Positions 1 to 9,652 of a stretch of DNA of 64,000 nucleotides are shown here, in pieces. Below the pieces are notes generated by a model that saw nothing but the letters and a program-made list of their open reading frames with translations, had not been told where the DNA came from and made no database searches. The DNA is from Nannochloropsis oceanica (lineage: Eukaryota; Sar; Eustigmatophyceae; Eustigmatales; Monodopsidaceae). The position numbers and the translations under genes were made by a program. The stretch spans positions 372,001-436,000 of the forward strand of contig CP038130.1 of assembly GCA_004519485.1 (NCBI GenBank). Direction: 5' to 3'. Numbering within the stretch: the first letter of the stretch is position 1; every line of letters begins with the position of its first letter.

Positions 1-1
1 G

Positions 2-3000
2 GGGGCGAGCCTCGAGGATTTGGGCTTAGTCCAGGAGAAGATAAAGACGAGTGGGTATGCAATGCAGTGCCGGGTGACGACTGAGGTACACGCTACCCCC
101 TCTCCTTTCCTCCCACCCTCCATGCCTGTGACCTGCCTGCGGTGCATTTCCTCCCAAGCCCTCACTCACCCACTGCTTCCCTCCCCGCTCCCTCCCTCCT
201 TCCTTTCGCAGGACCCTTCGAGGGACTTCCAGCCGGACAGCGGCAGCATTGATGTCTTTAGGGTGCCCGGAGGAATGGGGGTGCGGATCGACGATGGCCC
301 AGGTAAGTTTCTGTCAACATACATACATACATGTGAGCCTGCTCCATAAATTCACGTCATATGTTGACCAGCCGATGTTATCGATAATTTGACCTGATAT
401 TTCGATAAAATCAGGCTTTGTCGGGGCCAACATTACACCGTACTACGATTCATTGCTGATCAAGATCACGAGCAAGGTAAGTCTCGAAAGAGGGAAAGAT
501 GGAGGGAGGAGGAAAGAAGGAATATGATGAAGTGCCCAGCCTTATTGTACAACATGGCATCATGTACACACTGACCTTTGCCTCGTGAACCAACCCTTCT
601 TAACCCCTCCATCTCCTCCAGGCGACCAACCGCCACGACGCCATCATGAAGCTGCAACGTGCCTTGAAGGAGTTTCGTGTCCGGGGCGTGCATACCAACA
701 AATCCTTCGTCCTTAACCTCCTCTCCCACCCTGGTAAGTCGGGAGTTGTTGGTCTCTGGAGAGATGGAGGGGGAGGGGGAGGGAGTGGTGTATTTAAAAA
801 TGACAATGACTGAGAGGTTATATTCAAACGTTCACGCTTCTCCTACTTCTACCCCCCTTCCTCCCTCCCTCCCCGTGCTCACAGACTTCATCCACGGCCA
901 GGTCGACACCGGCTTCATCGCCCGCAACCCCTCCCTGCTCCTCCCTGTCTCCTCCTCCAACCGCGGTCAGAAACTGCTAACATTCATCGGCCACACCATC
1001 GTCAACGGCCCTGACCCCTCTCTCGGTGCTTCCGGTCCTCCCTGCTCAGTCATCGATCCCACCATCCCCTCCCTCCCTCCCCCACCTCCCCGGAAGGATA
1101 AGTCTCTCCGTCAGATTTACCTGGACCGAGGACCCAAGGGATTCGCGCAGGCCGTGCGTAAGCACAAGGGGACTTTGATCACCGACACGACCTGGCGGGA
1201 TGCGCATCAGTCCCTCCTGGCCACTAGGGTGCGAACGCGGGATTTACTTAAAATCTCCGAGGCGACCAGCGTTGCCCTGGCCCCGGCCTACAGCCTTGAG
1301 AATTGGGGGGGGGCAACTTTTGACGTGTCCATGCGGTTCTTGAGGGAGGACCCGTGGGATCGACTGGCGCTGATGAGGGAGGCAGTTCCCGATATTCCGT
1401 TTCAGATGCTGTTGCGCGGGGCGAATGCAGTAGGGTATACAAGGTGAGAAAGTGGGTAGGTAGGTGTCTCCCTCCTTCCCTTCCACCTGTCCCTCCCTCC
1501 TGTCCCGTTATCTGTGATTCCTGACAGGGAAGAAAAACTTCATTGCTTTATGTTTTGCCGTACACGAGACCGAGACCACACGAGTTAACCCTTCCTCGCT
1601 CCCTGTCTCCCTCCCTCCCTCCTTCCCTTTCTCCCTCCCAAGCTACCCGGACAACGTCGTCTTCAAGTTCTGCGAGCTGGCGCAGAAACACGGGATGGAC
1701 GTGTTTCGCGTCTTCGACTCCTTGAATTACTTGGAGAACATGCGCCTGGGCATCGATGCAGTCGGTGCGGCGGGGGGCATCATTGAGGCCAGCATCTGCT
1801 ACAGTGGCGACGTGTCGGATCCTACCCGGAAGCCGTACACCCTTGATTACTACCTGGAGTTTGCGCGGCAATTGGTGGGCTTGGGAGTCCACGTGCTGGC
1901 GGTGAAGGACATGGCGGGCTTGTTGAAGCCCGAGGCCGCCACGCTGCTGGTCACTGCCTTGAGGAGGGAGTTCCCGGATGTGCCCCTGCACCTGCATACT
2001 CACGACTCAGGTAGGGAAGGAGGGAGGGACGGGGGGATTGGGGAAGGGGTGTAGAGGGAGGGACATGTGTGATAGGGATGAGGTGGTGAGGACACAATCC
2101 CACTCATTCACCCTTTCTTCCCCTCCCTCCCTCCCTCCCTCCCTTTCTCGACCAGCGGGCACGGGTGTGGCGTCCATGATAGCCGGGGCGAAGGCAGGAG
2201 CGGACGCGGTGGATGCTGCCATGGACGCAATGAGCGGAACGACAAGCCAGCCGAGCCTGGGCGCGATTGTCGGGGCATTGAAAAACACACCGCAGGAGAC
2301 AGGTTTGAATATGGCGGAGATCAATGCGGTGAACGAGTATTGGGAGGAAGCCCGGGGTCTGTATGCCCCCTTTGAGAGCGGGCAGAAGAGTGGGAGCTCG
2401 GATGTGTACGAGCATGAGATGCCGGGGGGTCAGGTGAGGGGAGGGAGGGAGGAAGGGAGAGAGGGAGGGAGGGAGGAAGGACGTGGAGGAAATGGAAGTG
2501 CTTAGCCAGGAATGAGCGTAGATAAGAGGATGGGAGTGGGCGGCGTCACGTGAATGTGAGCAAGTTGCACTCACGTCTTCTTTCCCTCCCTCTCTTCCTC
2601 CCTTCCTCCCCCCCTCCTTGCTAGTTGACCAACCTGATGTTCCAGAGCACACAGTTGGGCTTGACAGGCCAGTGGGCGCAGATTAAGAAGGCCTACGCCG
2701 CCGCCAACCGCCTCCTCGGGGATATCATCAAGGTCTGTGTCCCTCTTTTTCCCCTTTTCTTTCCTTCCTCCCTCCACCCTCCTTCCCCCCTCGCTTTCAT
2801 CCAGTTCAGTCAACATCCCTTCATCCCGCTCCATTTTCTCACCGTCATCCCCTCACTTCCTCCCTGCAGGTGACCCCCTCGTCCAAGGTGGTGGGGGATC
2901 TCGCGCAATTCATGGTCCAGAACAATCTGAGCGAGGCCGACGTCCGGGCCCGTGCCGAAGAGCTCTCTTTCCCTAACTCGGTCATTGAATACTTCCAAGG

Positions 3001-5126
3001 GTATCTAGGTAAGGATGACCAAGCAGCAGCAGGCTTGGACACTCCGCCGACCCCTCCCTCCTTCCCTCCCTCCTTCCTACCCTCCCTCTCTCCTTCGCAC
3101 GCCCCAAATTCCCATTTGATATCTCACCCTCCCGTCCCCCCCTTCCTTCCTCATTCCCTCCCTCCCTAGGCATCCCTCCGTTTGGTTTCCCGGAACCCTT
3201 GCGTACACATGTCCTTAAGGGCCGAACGTTACCCAACGGCAAAGCCTGCTTTGACGGCCGACCTGGGGCAGAGCTGCCGGCCTTTGCCTTCGAGGACGAG
3301 AAGCAGGGCTTGCTGGATCTGTATGGGAAGCACATCCGGGACGTGGATGTCATGACGTACGCGCAATACCCGCAGGTGAGGAGGAATGAAGAAGGGGAGG
3401 GAGGGGAGGGAGGGGAAGTAGGGGGTGGGGAAGGACAGAGAGGATTGTTCTAGTACACAGACAGATGAGGAATGTCACCCCCTCCTCTTTTCCTCCCTCC
3501 CTCCCTCCCTCCCTCCCTCCCCGTCAGGTCTTCGCCAAGTACCAGCAGTTCTACAAGGAGTACGATGACGTGTCCGTGCTGGATACCCGGACGTTTCTCC
3601 AAGGGATGAGGATCGGGCAGGAAGTGAGCGTGGAGCTGGAGCACGGCAAGACATTGTTTGTGAAATTAAACGGGGTGGGGGAGGTGGATGCCACGGGTCA
3701 CCGCGACGTCATTTTTGAACTGAATGGGCAGCAGCGCGTGATTAAGACCAAAGACCTGAAGGCGAATGTGAAGGCCGTGGTCCGCCCGAAGGCCGAGCTG
3801 GGGAAGCCGGGCTCGGTGGGCGCGCCCATGCCGGGGTTGGTGGTAAGTAGGGAGGGCGGGAGGGAGGGAGGGAGGGCGGGAGGGAGGAAGGGATGGTCAC
3901 AAACACACGCAGAAGAAGGAGAAATGCATGGTCACAATGCTGGAGGGCTCACACATGCACACCCACCAACCCACACCCACACCCACCCACACCCACACAC
4001 ACCCACACCCACATACATACACACACACCCACACACCCCCACACACCCACAGACATCCACACCCCCACACATACACATACACACATACACCCACCCCCAC
4101 CCCCGCCCCCCCACCCACACCCATACACCCACACACATCCACCCACCCACACATACATACACACATACATACACACATACATCCATACACCCACACCCAC
4201 ACACCCACACATCCACACGCACCCACAAACCACACCACCCACACAACACACACACACACAACACACCACAAGACAAACACACCCACAAAAAACCCACACC
4301 CAGAGAAAACACACACACAAACACAACCACACACCAACACCCACACACCCACAACACACCACCAACACCACACCCACCACACACAGCAAAACACACCCCA
4401 CCCACACATACACACACACCACAACACACATACACATATACACACACACCCACACCCACACACGCACACAAACCCACCACACCCACACCACACCCACACA
4501 CCACACCCACCCCACACACCACACTCCACACACCCCCACACCCATACACACCCATACACACACACATCCACACGTACACACCCATACACACACACACACG
4601 ACTACACACCCACACACCCACACCCACATACACATACACACCCCCACACCCACCACCACATACCACCCACCACATACCCACCCCCCCCCCCCCAACCACC
4701 AAACCCAAACACCCACACACCCACACACACCTTCTTTTTTCCCTCTCTGGCGCACAGGTGGAGGTCAAGGTGAAGACAGGACAGGAGGTGAAAAAGGGGC
4801 AGCCCCTGTTGGTCCTGAGTGCCATGAAGATGGAGACCGGTACGTGGTCGTCTAGAGGGAGGGAGGGAGGATCCTATGAAAGCCTGAATGCGTGCAAGGA
4901 GAACCGGAGCAAGCCATCATGTTGTCCTTTTTCTCGCTCCACTCTTTCTTATTTCCTCCCTCCCTCCCTCCCTCCCTCCCTCCCTCCCTCGTTCCTCTCT
5001 TCCTTCCTGGCGTGAACCACACTCACTCCAGTGCTGACCTCTCCTGCGGCGGGCAAGATCAAGACGCTCCTGGTGGGCGCCGGCGACAACATTGCAGGAG
5101 GAGATTTGGTGGTGGAGATTGAGTAG
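2..5126 (+). CDS. PYC: Pyruvate carboxylase (5' end outside window)
   Basis: ATP- and biotin-dependent carboxylation of pyruvate to oxaloacetate. Thirteen exons can be joined in frame: 2-85, 212-302, 415-476, 622-733, 885-1443, 1643-2010, 2156-2433, 2625-2732, 2870-3008, 3170-3375, 3528-3842, 4758-4839 and 5032-5126, all with GT..AG introns. The visible protein starts in the biotin carboxylase domain ([11 protein letters not shown], then ITPYYDSLL). It continues into the carboxyltransferase domain ([36 protein letters not shown] split from AGTG by an intron), the conserved C-terminal carboxylase domain, and a biotinyl domain with AMKMET, whose biotin-accepting Lys codon is 4827-4829. It stops at TAG 5124-5126. 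The [11 protein letters not shown] motif and domain order distinguish it from acetyl-CoA or propionyl-CoA carboxylases. The N-terminus, and so mitochondrial versus cytosolic location, lies outside the window. Confidence 0.97.
3843..4757 (+). repeat. CA-rich irregular satellite inside pyruvate carboxylase intron
   Basis: This 915-base intron separates the carboxylase domain end (GLV) from the biotinyl domain (EVKVKTGQ). After the GTAAGT donor comes about 45 bases of GGGA/GGGC purine repeats. From about 3950 to 4728 the sense strand is almost only C and A with scattered T, built from CACACCCA and ACATACAC units without one fixed period. It ends in a pyrimidine tract and the acceptor CGCACAG. 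The other eleven visible introns of the gene are only 112-199 bases. The tract reads open in several frames only because it contains hardly any stop codons. Confidence 0.95.
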
Positions 5127-5843
5127 GGGGAAAGGGAGGGAGCGGTGAGTTGTACAGGAAGACTTGTCGTTTGGATAAATAATATATGGCATCCGTCGGA
5201 AGGGCACGAAGAGTGGTGGTGGTGGAGAAAGCAAGAAAGAGAGGGATTGAGGGGGGGGGAAGATCAGCTCTTGAGGCGTAAACGAAGGGCAGCAGAATGG
5301 AGGGCAGCAGATACAATTAGAGTGGACAAGAGCGTAGAAAAAAACGAGCAGATGCGAATATAAAGTGTGTCAGCGAAGAGGAAGAAGAATTAGAAGAAGA
5401 AGCGGTTCCCCTTGCATCTTGTCTCCTCCTTGTCTTTTATTTCGTGTTCTGATCTATATTTTCCAGGACAAGGAGCGGCGCGGAGGGCATTCATTACCCA
5501 CCAGCACCTTCTCGTCTTTCTGTGCTTGCTTGCTATGGCTACATTGAGACGTCGAAGGGACAGGCCCGTGTGACCGCGCTCTCTCCGCATGGTACCATCC
5601 CTATATACCTACAGGGTTCCTCTCCTCTCTTCATTTGTTCCGGGCACCTTTTTTCGGTCGTGTCATTTTTGGGGTCAGCACGATACACCACTCATATCCC
5701 TCCACTTTTAAATCCCCGTTTCTCTCTTTATTCTCCATATGGCACACTAAAAAAGCTTCCTCCAAAAAAGACTGCGCGGGCATCCTACTCGACTCATCTC
5801 ACCCTCCCTCCCTCCCTCCTTCTCTCCCTCGCCCCCCCCTTAA
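5127..5843. other. Convergent 3' flanks, no gene seen
   Basis: This stretch lies between the stop of pyruvate carboxylase and the stop of the minus-strand phytol-kinase-like gene, so it should hold both 3' untranslated regions. It contains purine-rich stretches near 5200-5400 and CCCT repeats near 5805-5840. I see no conserved reading frame or RNA gene. Confidence 0.6.
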
Positions 5844-6851
5844 CTACATCAACAGAGCCGTCGCCAACACCGACGCGACCACGGGGACACTCACATTATC
5901 ATCCCCCCAGGGCACCAGCTCCACCATCGCACACAACACACTAATCACCCCCACCCGTCCTACCACCCCAAGCGTCAAGGCTGGGACCAAGCCCCATAAA
6001 TGAAACCAGGCAATCAACCCCACACTCACCAAGAATCCAGACACCACAAACGCCCCCGTTCCTGCATAACTTTTCGTACTACTGAACGCCCACTTTTTCT
6101 CTCCCCATCTCCTCCCGACGATATCGGCCATTCCATCCCCTGCTGCCATCTGACTGATTGCCACCAGCCCCACCATGCTCTCGCGCCAAAAACTAAGGGT
6201 GGACAGAAGGAGAACAATGACGTATATCAGTGGCCCACGCAGGACCTCCGCTGGATTGCCGCTTCGGGAGATTGCAGCGACGAGACCACTGGGCTTCATT
6301 TTAATCGTAGTAGCATTCGTGAGGGTCGGAGCGTCTGGCTGCTCCTTTGCCAAGCCCGAAGCGATAACAGCGATGGCTTGGAGCAAAGGCACCGCTGCAG
6401 CGAAAAAGCGGGCGCTGGGGTCTGCGGAGAAAAAGGGCCAACACAACATAAACAGTGGACCGGAGCCGCAGTGGATAAGTTTGCGAGAGTCCTTGGAATC
6501 AACCTTACCGGACGTTGCCAGGGTAGTCCACAATTTCAACCAAACCGCGGAGGCGATCCCGACCAACGTTGCCCCACTCAGATCCTGGAGAAGGTTGGAG
6601 GGAAGGGCATGCGAACAAGTGGGGAAGGGTCTCCAGGCTGCTTGAGGGGGTGGTGTCGATAGTGCATGTCTTGGAGGGGTGAGGGTTCGGGATTTGATTG
6701 AGAGGGAAAGGGCAGAGGAAGGGGAAAAGGAGCGTGGCCGGGGTGGGATAAAAGCTGTGGTAGTTCTACTACTGCCCAGGGCACTGGTGCTGGTAACTGC
6801 TACCAGGAGGAGGAGCTGCAGGGAGGCCTGGACTCGATTGATGCTCGTCAT
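5844..6851 (-). CDS. Phytol/farnesol kinase-like membrane protein, probably plastid (VTE5/FOLK family)
   Basis: A single frame of 335 residues from ATG 6851 (MTSINRV). An in-frame upstream Met at 7082 would add 77 residues without targeting character, so I prefer the internal start. Residues 1-25 form a hydrophobic signal sequence followed by TTTAFIPPRP, resembling the Ala-Phe motif of secondary-plastid bipartite targeting. The rest has several hydrophobic spans and the family signature AGDGMADIVGRRWG near residues 237-250. Near the C-terminus is WGDDNVSVP, matching the DN-tVP motif of phytol kinases and related CTP-dependent polyprenol kinases. The family phosphorylates phytol or farnesol, feeding tocopherol and prenyl salvage. 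Dolichol kinase or another cytidylyltransferase-fold enzyme is the main alternative. Its 3' end faces that of pyruvate carboxylase. Confidence 0.78.
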   Translation of the reverse strand: MTSINRVQASLQLLLLVAVTSTSALGSSRTTTAFIPPRPRSFSPSSALSLSIKSRTLTPPRHALSTPPPQAAWRPFPTCSHALPSNLLQDLSGATLVGIASAVWLKLWTTLATSGKVDSKDSRKLIHCGSGPLFMLCWPFFSADPSARFFAAAVPLLQAIAVIASGLAKEQPDAPTLTNATTIKMKPSGLVAAISRSGNPAEVLRGPLIYVIVLLLSTLSFWRESMVGLVAISQMAAGDGMADIVGRRWGEKKWAFSSTKSYAGTGAFVVSGFLVSVGLIAWFHLWGLVPALTLGVVGRVGVISVLCAMVELVPWGDDNVSVPVVASVLATALLM

Positions 6852-7280
6852 GGTTTCAGGCACGTGGCTTGCTTCAAGGGAGAGCAGGCCCTCAGTTGTT
6901 GCTGTTGATGGTCGATGATGAAAGCGCCCGCGACAAACGTGGATGAGAGGGGGGCGAGTCAGCCTTCTGCCTGTGAATTGTTTGGAAGTGAGAGGCGTAA
7001 TGAGTATGCGGTGTTTGTGTGCGGTGACCGCACACGGCATGGAGTCGCCAAGGCATATGTTCCAGACCTCACTTTCCGACATTCATGCCCGTGCTATACA
7101 GACACAAGTACAGAGGCTGTTACGACATTCGCAAGGATCAGGAGGGCGCGTCGATCGCTTGCTGCGGTGCTGGTTGTGCCTCTTCACGTCTCCAAAAACA
7201 CGACGAGAGCGAACCTCCCACCCCCATTGCTCCTCCTTCAAAACCCCTTCCACCATAACGCATTAACCAGTTGCACAATT

Positions 7281-8894
7281 ATGGAGACCACTGCCACTGC
7301 ACCTGTCGAAGACAATTTTGAAGCCCTGGACATGGAAATGCTCATTATAGACGTTCCCCACCCTCCAAATCCAATGCCTCGCTTCTACGTTAGCGGCGTC
7401 TCGGCAACACGCAAGCCCGCAGTCCTGGTGACGCTCCAGCTAACCCACCTTGTCTCCATTGGAGCTGAACCCGGAAAGATTCTGGCTTCACAGTTTCAGC
7501 CGGGCCGTACCTCCCTCTCTTTCCCAAAAATCTTGGACATCGAAGAACAAGACCTCCTCTCCTCCCTACTTCCCACTCTCCTTCCCTTCCTCGCCGCGAC
7601 CACGCCAGAGGACACCATCCTAGTGCATTGCCAAGCCGGCCAATCACGTTCTGTTGCTGCAGTGTTGATGTACTTGATAATATGTCAAGGCCTGACCTTG
7701 GTGGATGCCCACGCCCAGGTAGCTCGGTCTCGGCCAGGGGTTTGTGTAAATCCGGGTTTCCTCCGTCAGCTTTTGTTTTTGGAAGACTTTCCCGGCTTGC
7801 GTCGCTCTCCTTTCACAGGAACCAAATGTGGCGCCAATGAATTTATCTCCGCTTCTTTTACTGACACGGAGAGCAAAGCAACCGCACTCATTCAGAGTAG
7901 CCGCAGAAGAAGTGCAATGCGCGGTTCATGGGCCGCCGAGCACCGCCTTTACCTCTTGAATAATCTCTTTCGAGTCACATGTCGTCTTTCCTCTTTGGAG
8001 CCAGTACAGGTCTGGGAAACAATCGACAATGAACACAGAAAGCTGGTAAAGTTGTTGATCAGGTATGGGCATGCTTGTCGCAAGGGTCCGCCGGTGGAAG
8101 AGGAAGGGGGGGGGGAGGAGGAAGAGGAGGAAGTGTTGGGAGAGGAAGAAGAGGCAAGGGGAAAAGGGTGGGTCGCGCGCTGTCGACATTGCCATCAGCT
8201 ACTATGTACAGAAGAAGATGTAGTGAGGCATGCGGGGGAGGAAATTGATATTTTGAAGAAGAGGACGAGGGTGAGAGCGCGAGGCATAGGCAGAGCAGCA
8301 CCAGCAGCTGAGAGTGTGTGGGGGTACGGGAGGGAGTTCGAGCGGCAGCCGGTGCTGCATTTGTTGCCCCTATCGCATGCTTGTGTGAAGACTAGGAAAG
8401 CAGAGGAGGAGAAGAGAAAGAAGGAGGGGAAAAGGAGGAATATTGAAAATGGAGAGGATGAGGGAAAAGGGGAGGGCGGCAGACATGGAAAAAGCAGGAC
8501 GACTTGTCGTCATCGTTATGTGTTCCCCCCACCATGGGTCATGCCGTCCTTGCTTACATCAGAAAGGGGAGGAGATGGCATCAGTATCACAGCCACTGAC
8601 GCCAAGGAAGGGACGATGAATGTGAGAGGAGGAATAGGGAGGGGGGGAGGGAAGGAAGGAGGGATGGTCGATCTCAGGTGCCCGGGTCGGCATTGTGGCG
8701 CTGTGGTGGGGTCAATGCAGGCACGACCGGAGGAAGGAAGGAGGGAGAAAGGAGGATGCGAGTGCTTAGAGCCGTTGCCAGTGGTAGTGGTGAGATTTTG
8801 GGAGGAGGCATTGATGAATGAATGCGCGAGAGAGGAGCGAGGGAGAGAGGGATGGAAGGAAAGAGAAGATCACGGGGGTCTGTGTGTGAAATAA
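7281..8894 (+). CDS. Dual-specificity phosphatase DUSP12/YVH1 with C-terminal zinc-binding domain
   Basis: A single exon of 537 residues beginning METTATAPVEDNF. The frame stays open upstream to 6915, but that part overlaps the divergent gene and looks unlike the family. The dual-specificity phosphatase domain covers about residues 30-180. Its catalytic loop is VHCQAGQSRS, with the nucleophile Cys117 at codon 7629-7631, followed by the family-typical ARSRPGVCVNPGF. Downstream, CRHCHQLL with a following His (about residues 300-320), then LRCPGRHCGAVVG (about 466) and CECLEPL (about 493), correspond in order to the zinc-binding domain of YVH1/DUSP12. That protein helps release MRT4 during 60S ribosome maturation. 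About 150 low-complexity Glu/Lys/Arg-rich residues split the zinc domain, unlike yeast or human relatives, so the protein is considerably longer than usual. Confidence 0.9.
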   Translation: METTATAPVEDNFEALDMEMLIIDVPHPPNPMPRFYVSGVSATRKPAVLVTLQLTHLVSIGAEPGKILASQFQPGRTSLSFPKILDIEEQDLLSSLLPTLLPFLAATTPEDTILVHCQAGQSRSVAAVLMYLIICQGLTLVDAHAQVARSRPGVCVNPGFLRQLLFLEDFPGLRRSPFTGTKCGANEFISASFTDTESKATALIQSSRRRSAMRGSWAAEHRLYLLNNLFRVTCRLSSLEPVQVWETIDNEHRKLVKLLIRYGHACRKGPPVEEEGGGEEEEEEVLGEEEEARGKGWVARCRHCHQLLCTEEDVVRHAGEEIDILKKRTRVRARGIGRAAPAAESVWGYGREFERQPVLHLLPLSHACVKTRKAEEEKRKKEGKRRNIENGEDEGKGEGGRHGKSRTTCRHRYVFPPPWVMPSLLTSERGGDGISITATDAKEGTMNVRGGIGRGGGKEGGMVDLRCPGRHCGAVVGSMQARPEEGRREKGGCECLEPLPVVVVRFWEEALMNECAREERGREGWKEREDHGGLCVK

Positions 8895-9652
8895 AAGAGA
8901 GCGGAGGAGCGAAAAGTGTACAGTGTAAACATAACCATACTGAATGCCCCACTGACAAGAAGCAGCAGTTTCTGAGTGGGCGAGAGAGCAGACAGGTAAA
9001 CAAGCATCATCGTCTTGGTCCTTATTCAAGTGACCCTGCAGTTGTTCTCTCATGCGTCTTTTTTCCGTTCTCTCTTTCTATCTTCATCGTCGCTGATTGA
9101 CGCAGGTTTCCCTCTTCGTCGACGCTGATCGACGTGGGTGAATTTTCACAAATATGACATACACATGGTTTCCGCCCTCTGCTGTTTCTCCTTTCCCACT
9201 GCTTGCCTCTCGCGGAACTAATATGTCTGATATGCACGCAATAATGCTTCTCTCTAAGGTCTTTCTCTGTCTTTCTCTGTCTGTCTGTTTCTCGTACCAT
9301 CTCTTCCTGTGGTGTCTTTTCTAAAACTCCATCGATTTGTAAGCCCGCTGTTGCTTATTGTCTGTTTTTGTGTGTTCGTGCACTTCACATCCTTCCTCTT
9401 ACCTCTCGCCTCTTTCTTCTGGTCCATCTGAATCTCTTTACTCTTCCTCTCTTCCTACAACCACTCAAAATTTTCTCACCTTCCATTTCACATTCGCACA
9501 CACTCTTCTACATCTCGATCTCATTGTCCATTAATCACAAGCTTGATCTCTGTCATATACCTTCTTACAAAGCCTCATATGTAAATTCTCTCGCCTTCTC
9601 ACTCTCATACAAAGCGCATCGTCACTTCCTCCCTCTCTCATTCCCCCGCTCC
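8895..9652. other. Convergent 3' flanks, no gene seen
   Basis: Between the DUSP12 stop and the stop of the minus-strand membrane protein. Around 9360-9640 the plus strand is T/C-rich with many short frames. I find no family resemblance, RNA gene or repeat worth naming. Confidence 0.6.

Noticed and set aside
3893-4855. Long His/Thr/Pro-rich frames on the plus strand and Cys/Val/Trp-rich frames on the minus strand
   Set aside because: They come from the C/A tract of an intron, which lacks stop codons in several frames. The flanking exons splice cleanly over it.
6915-7280. Extended start of the DUSP12-like protein
   Set aside because: The additional residues overlap the divergent kinase-like gene's 5' part and have no family resemblance. 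METTATAPVEDNF fits the expected start close to the phosphatase domain.
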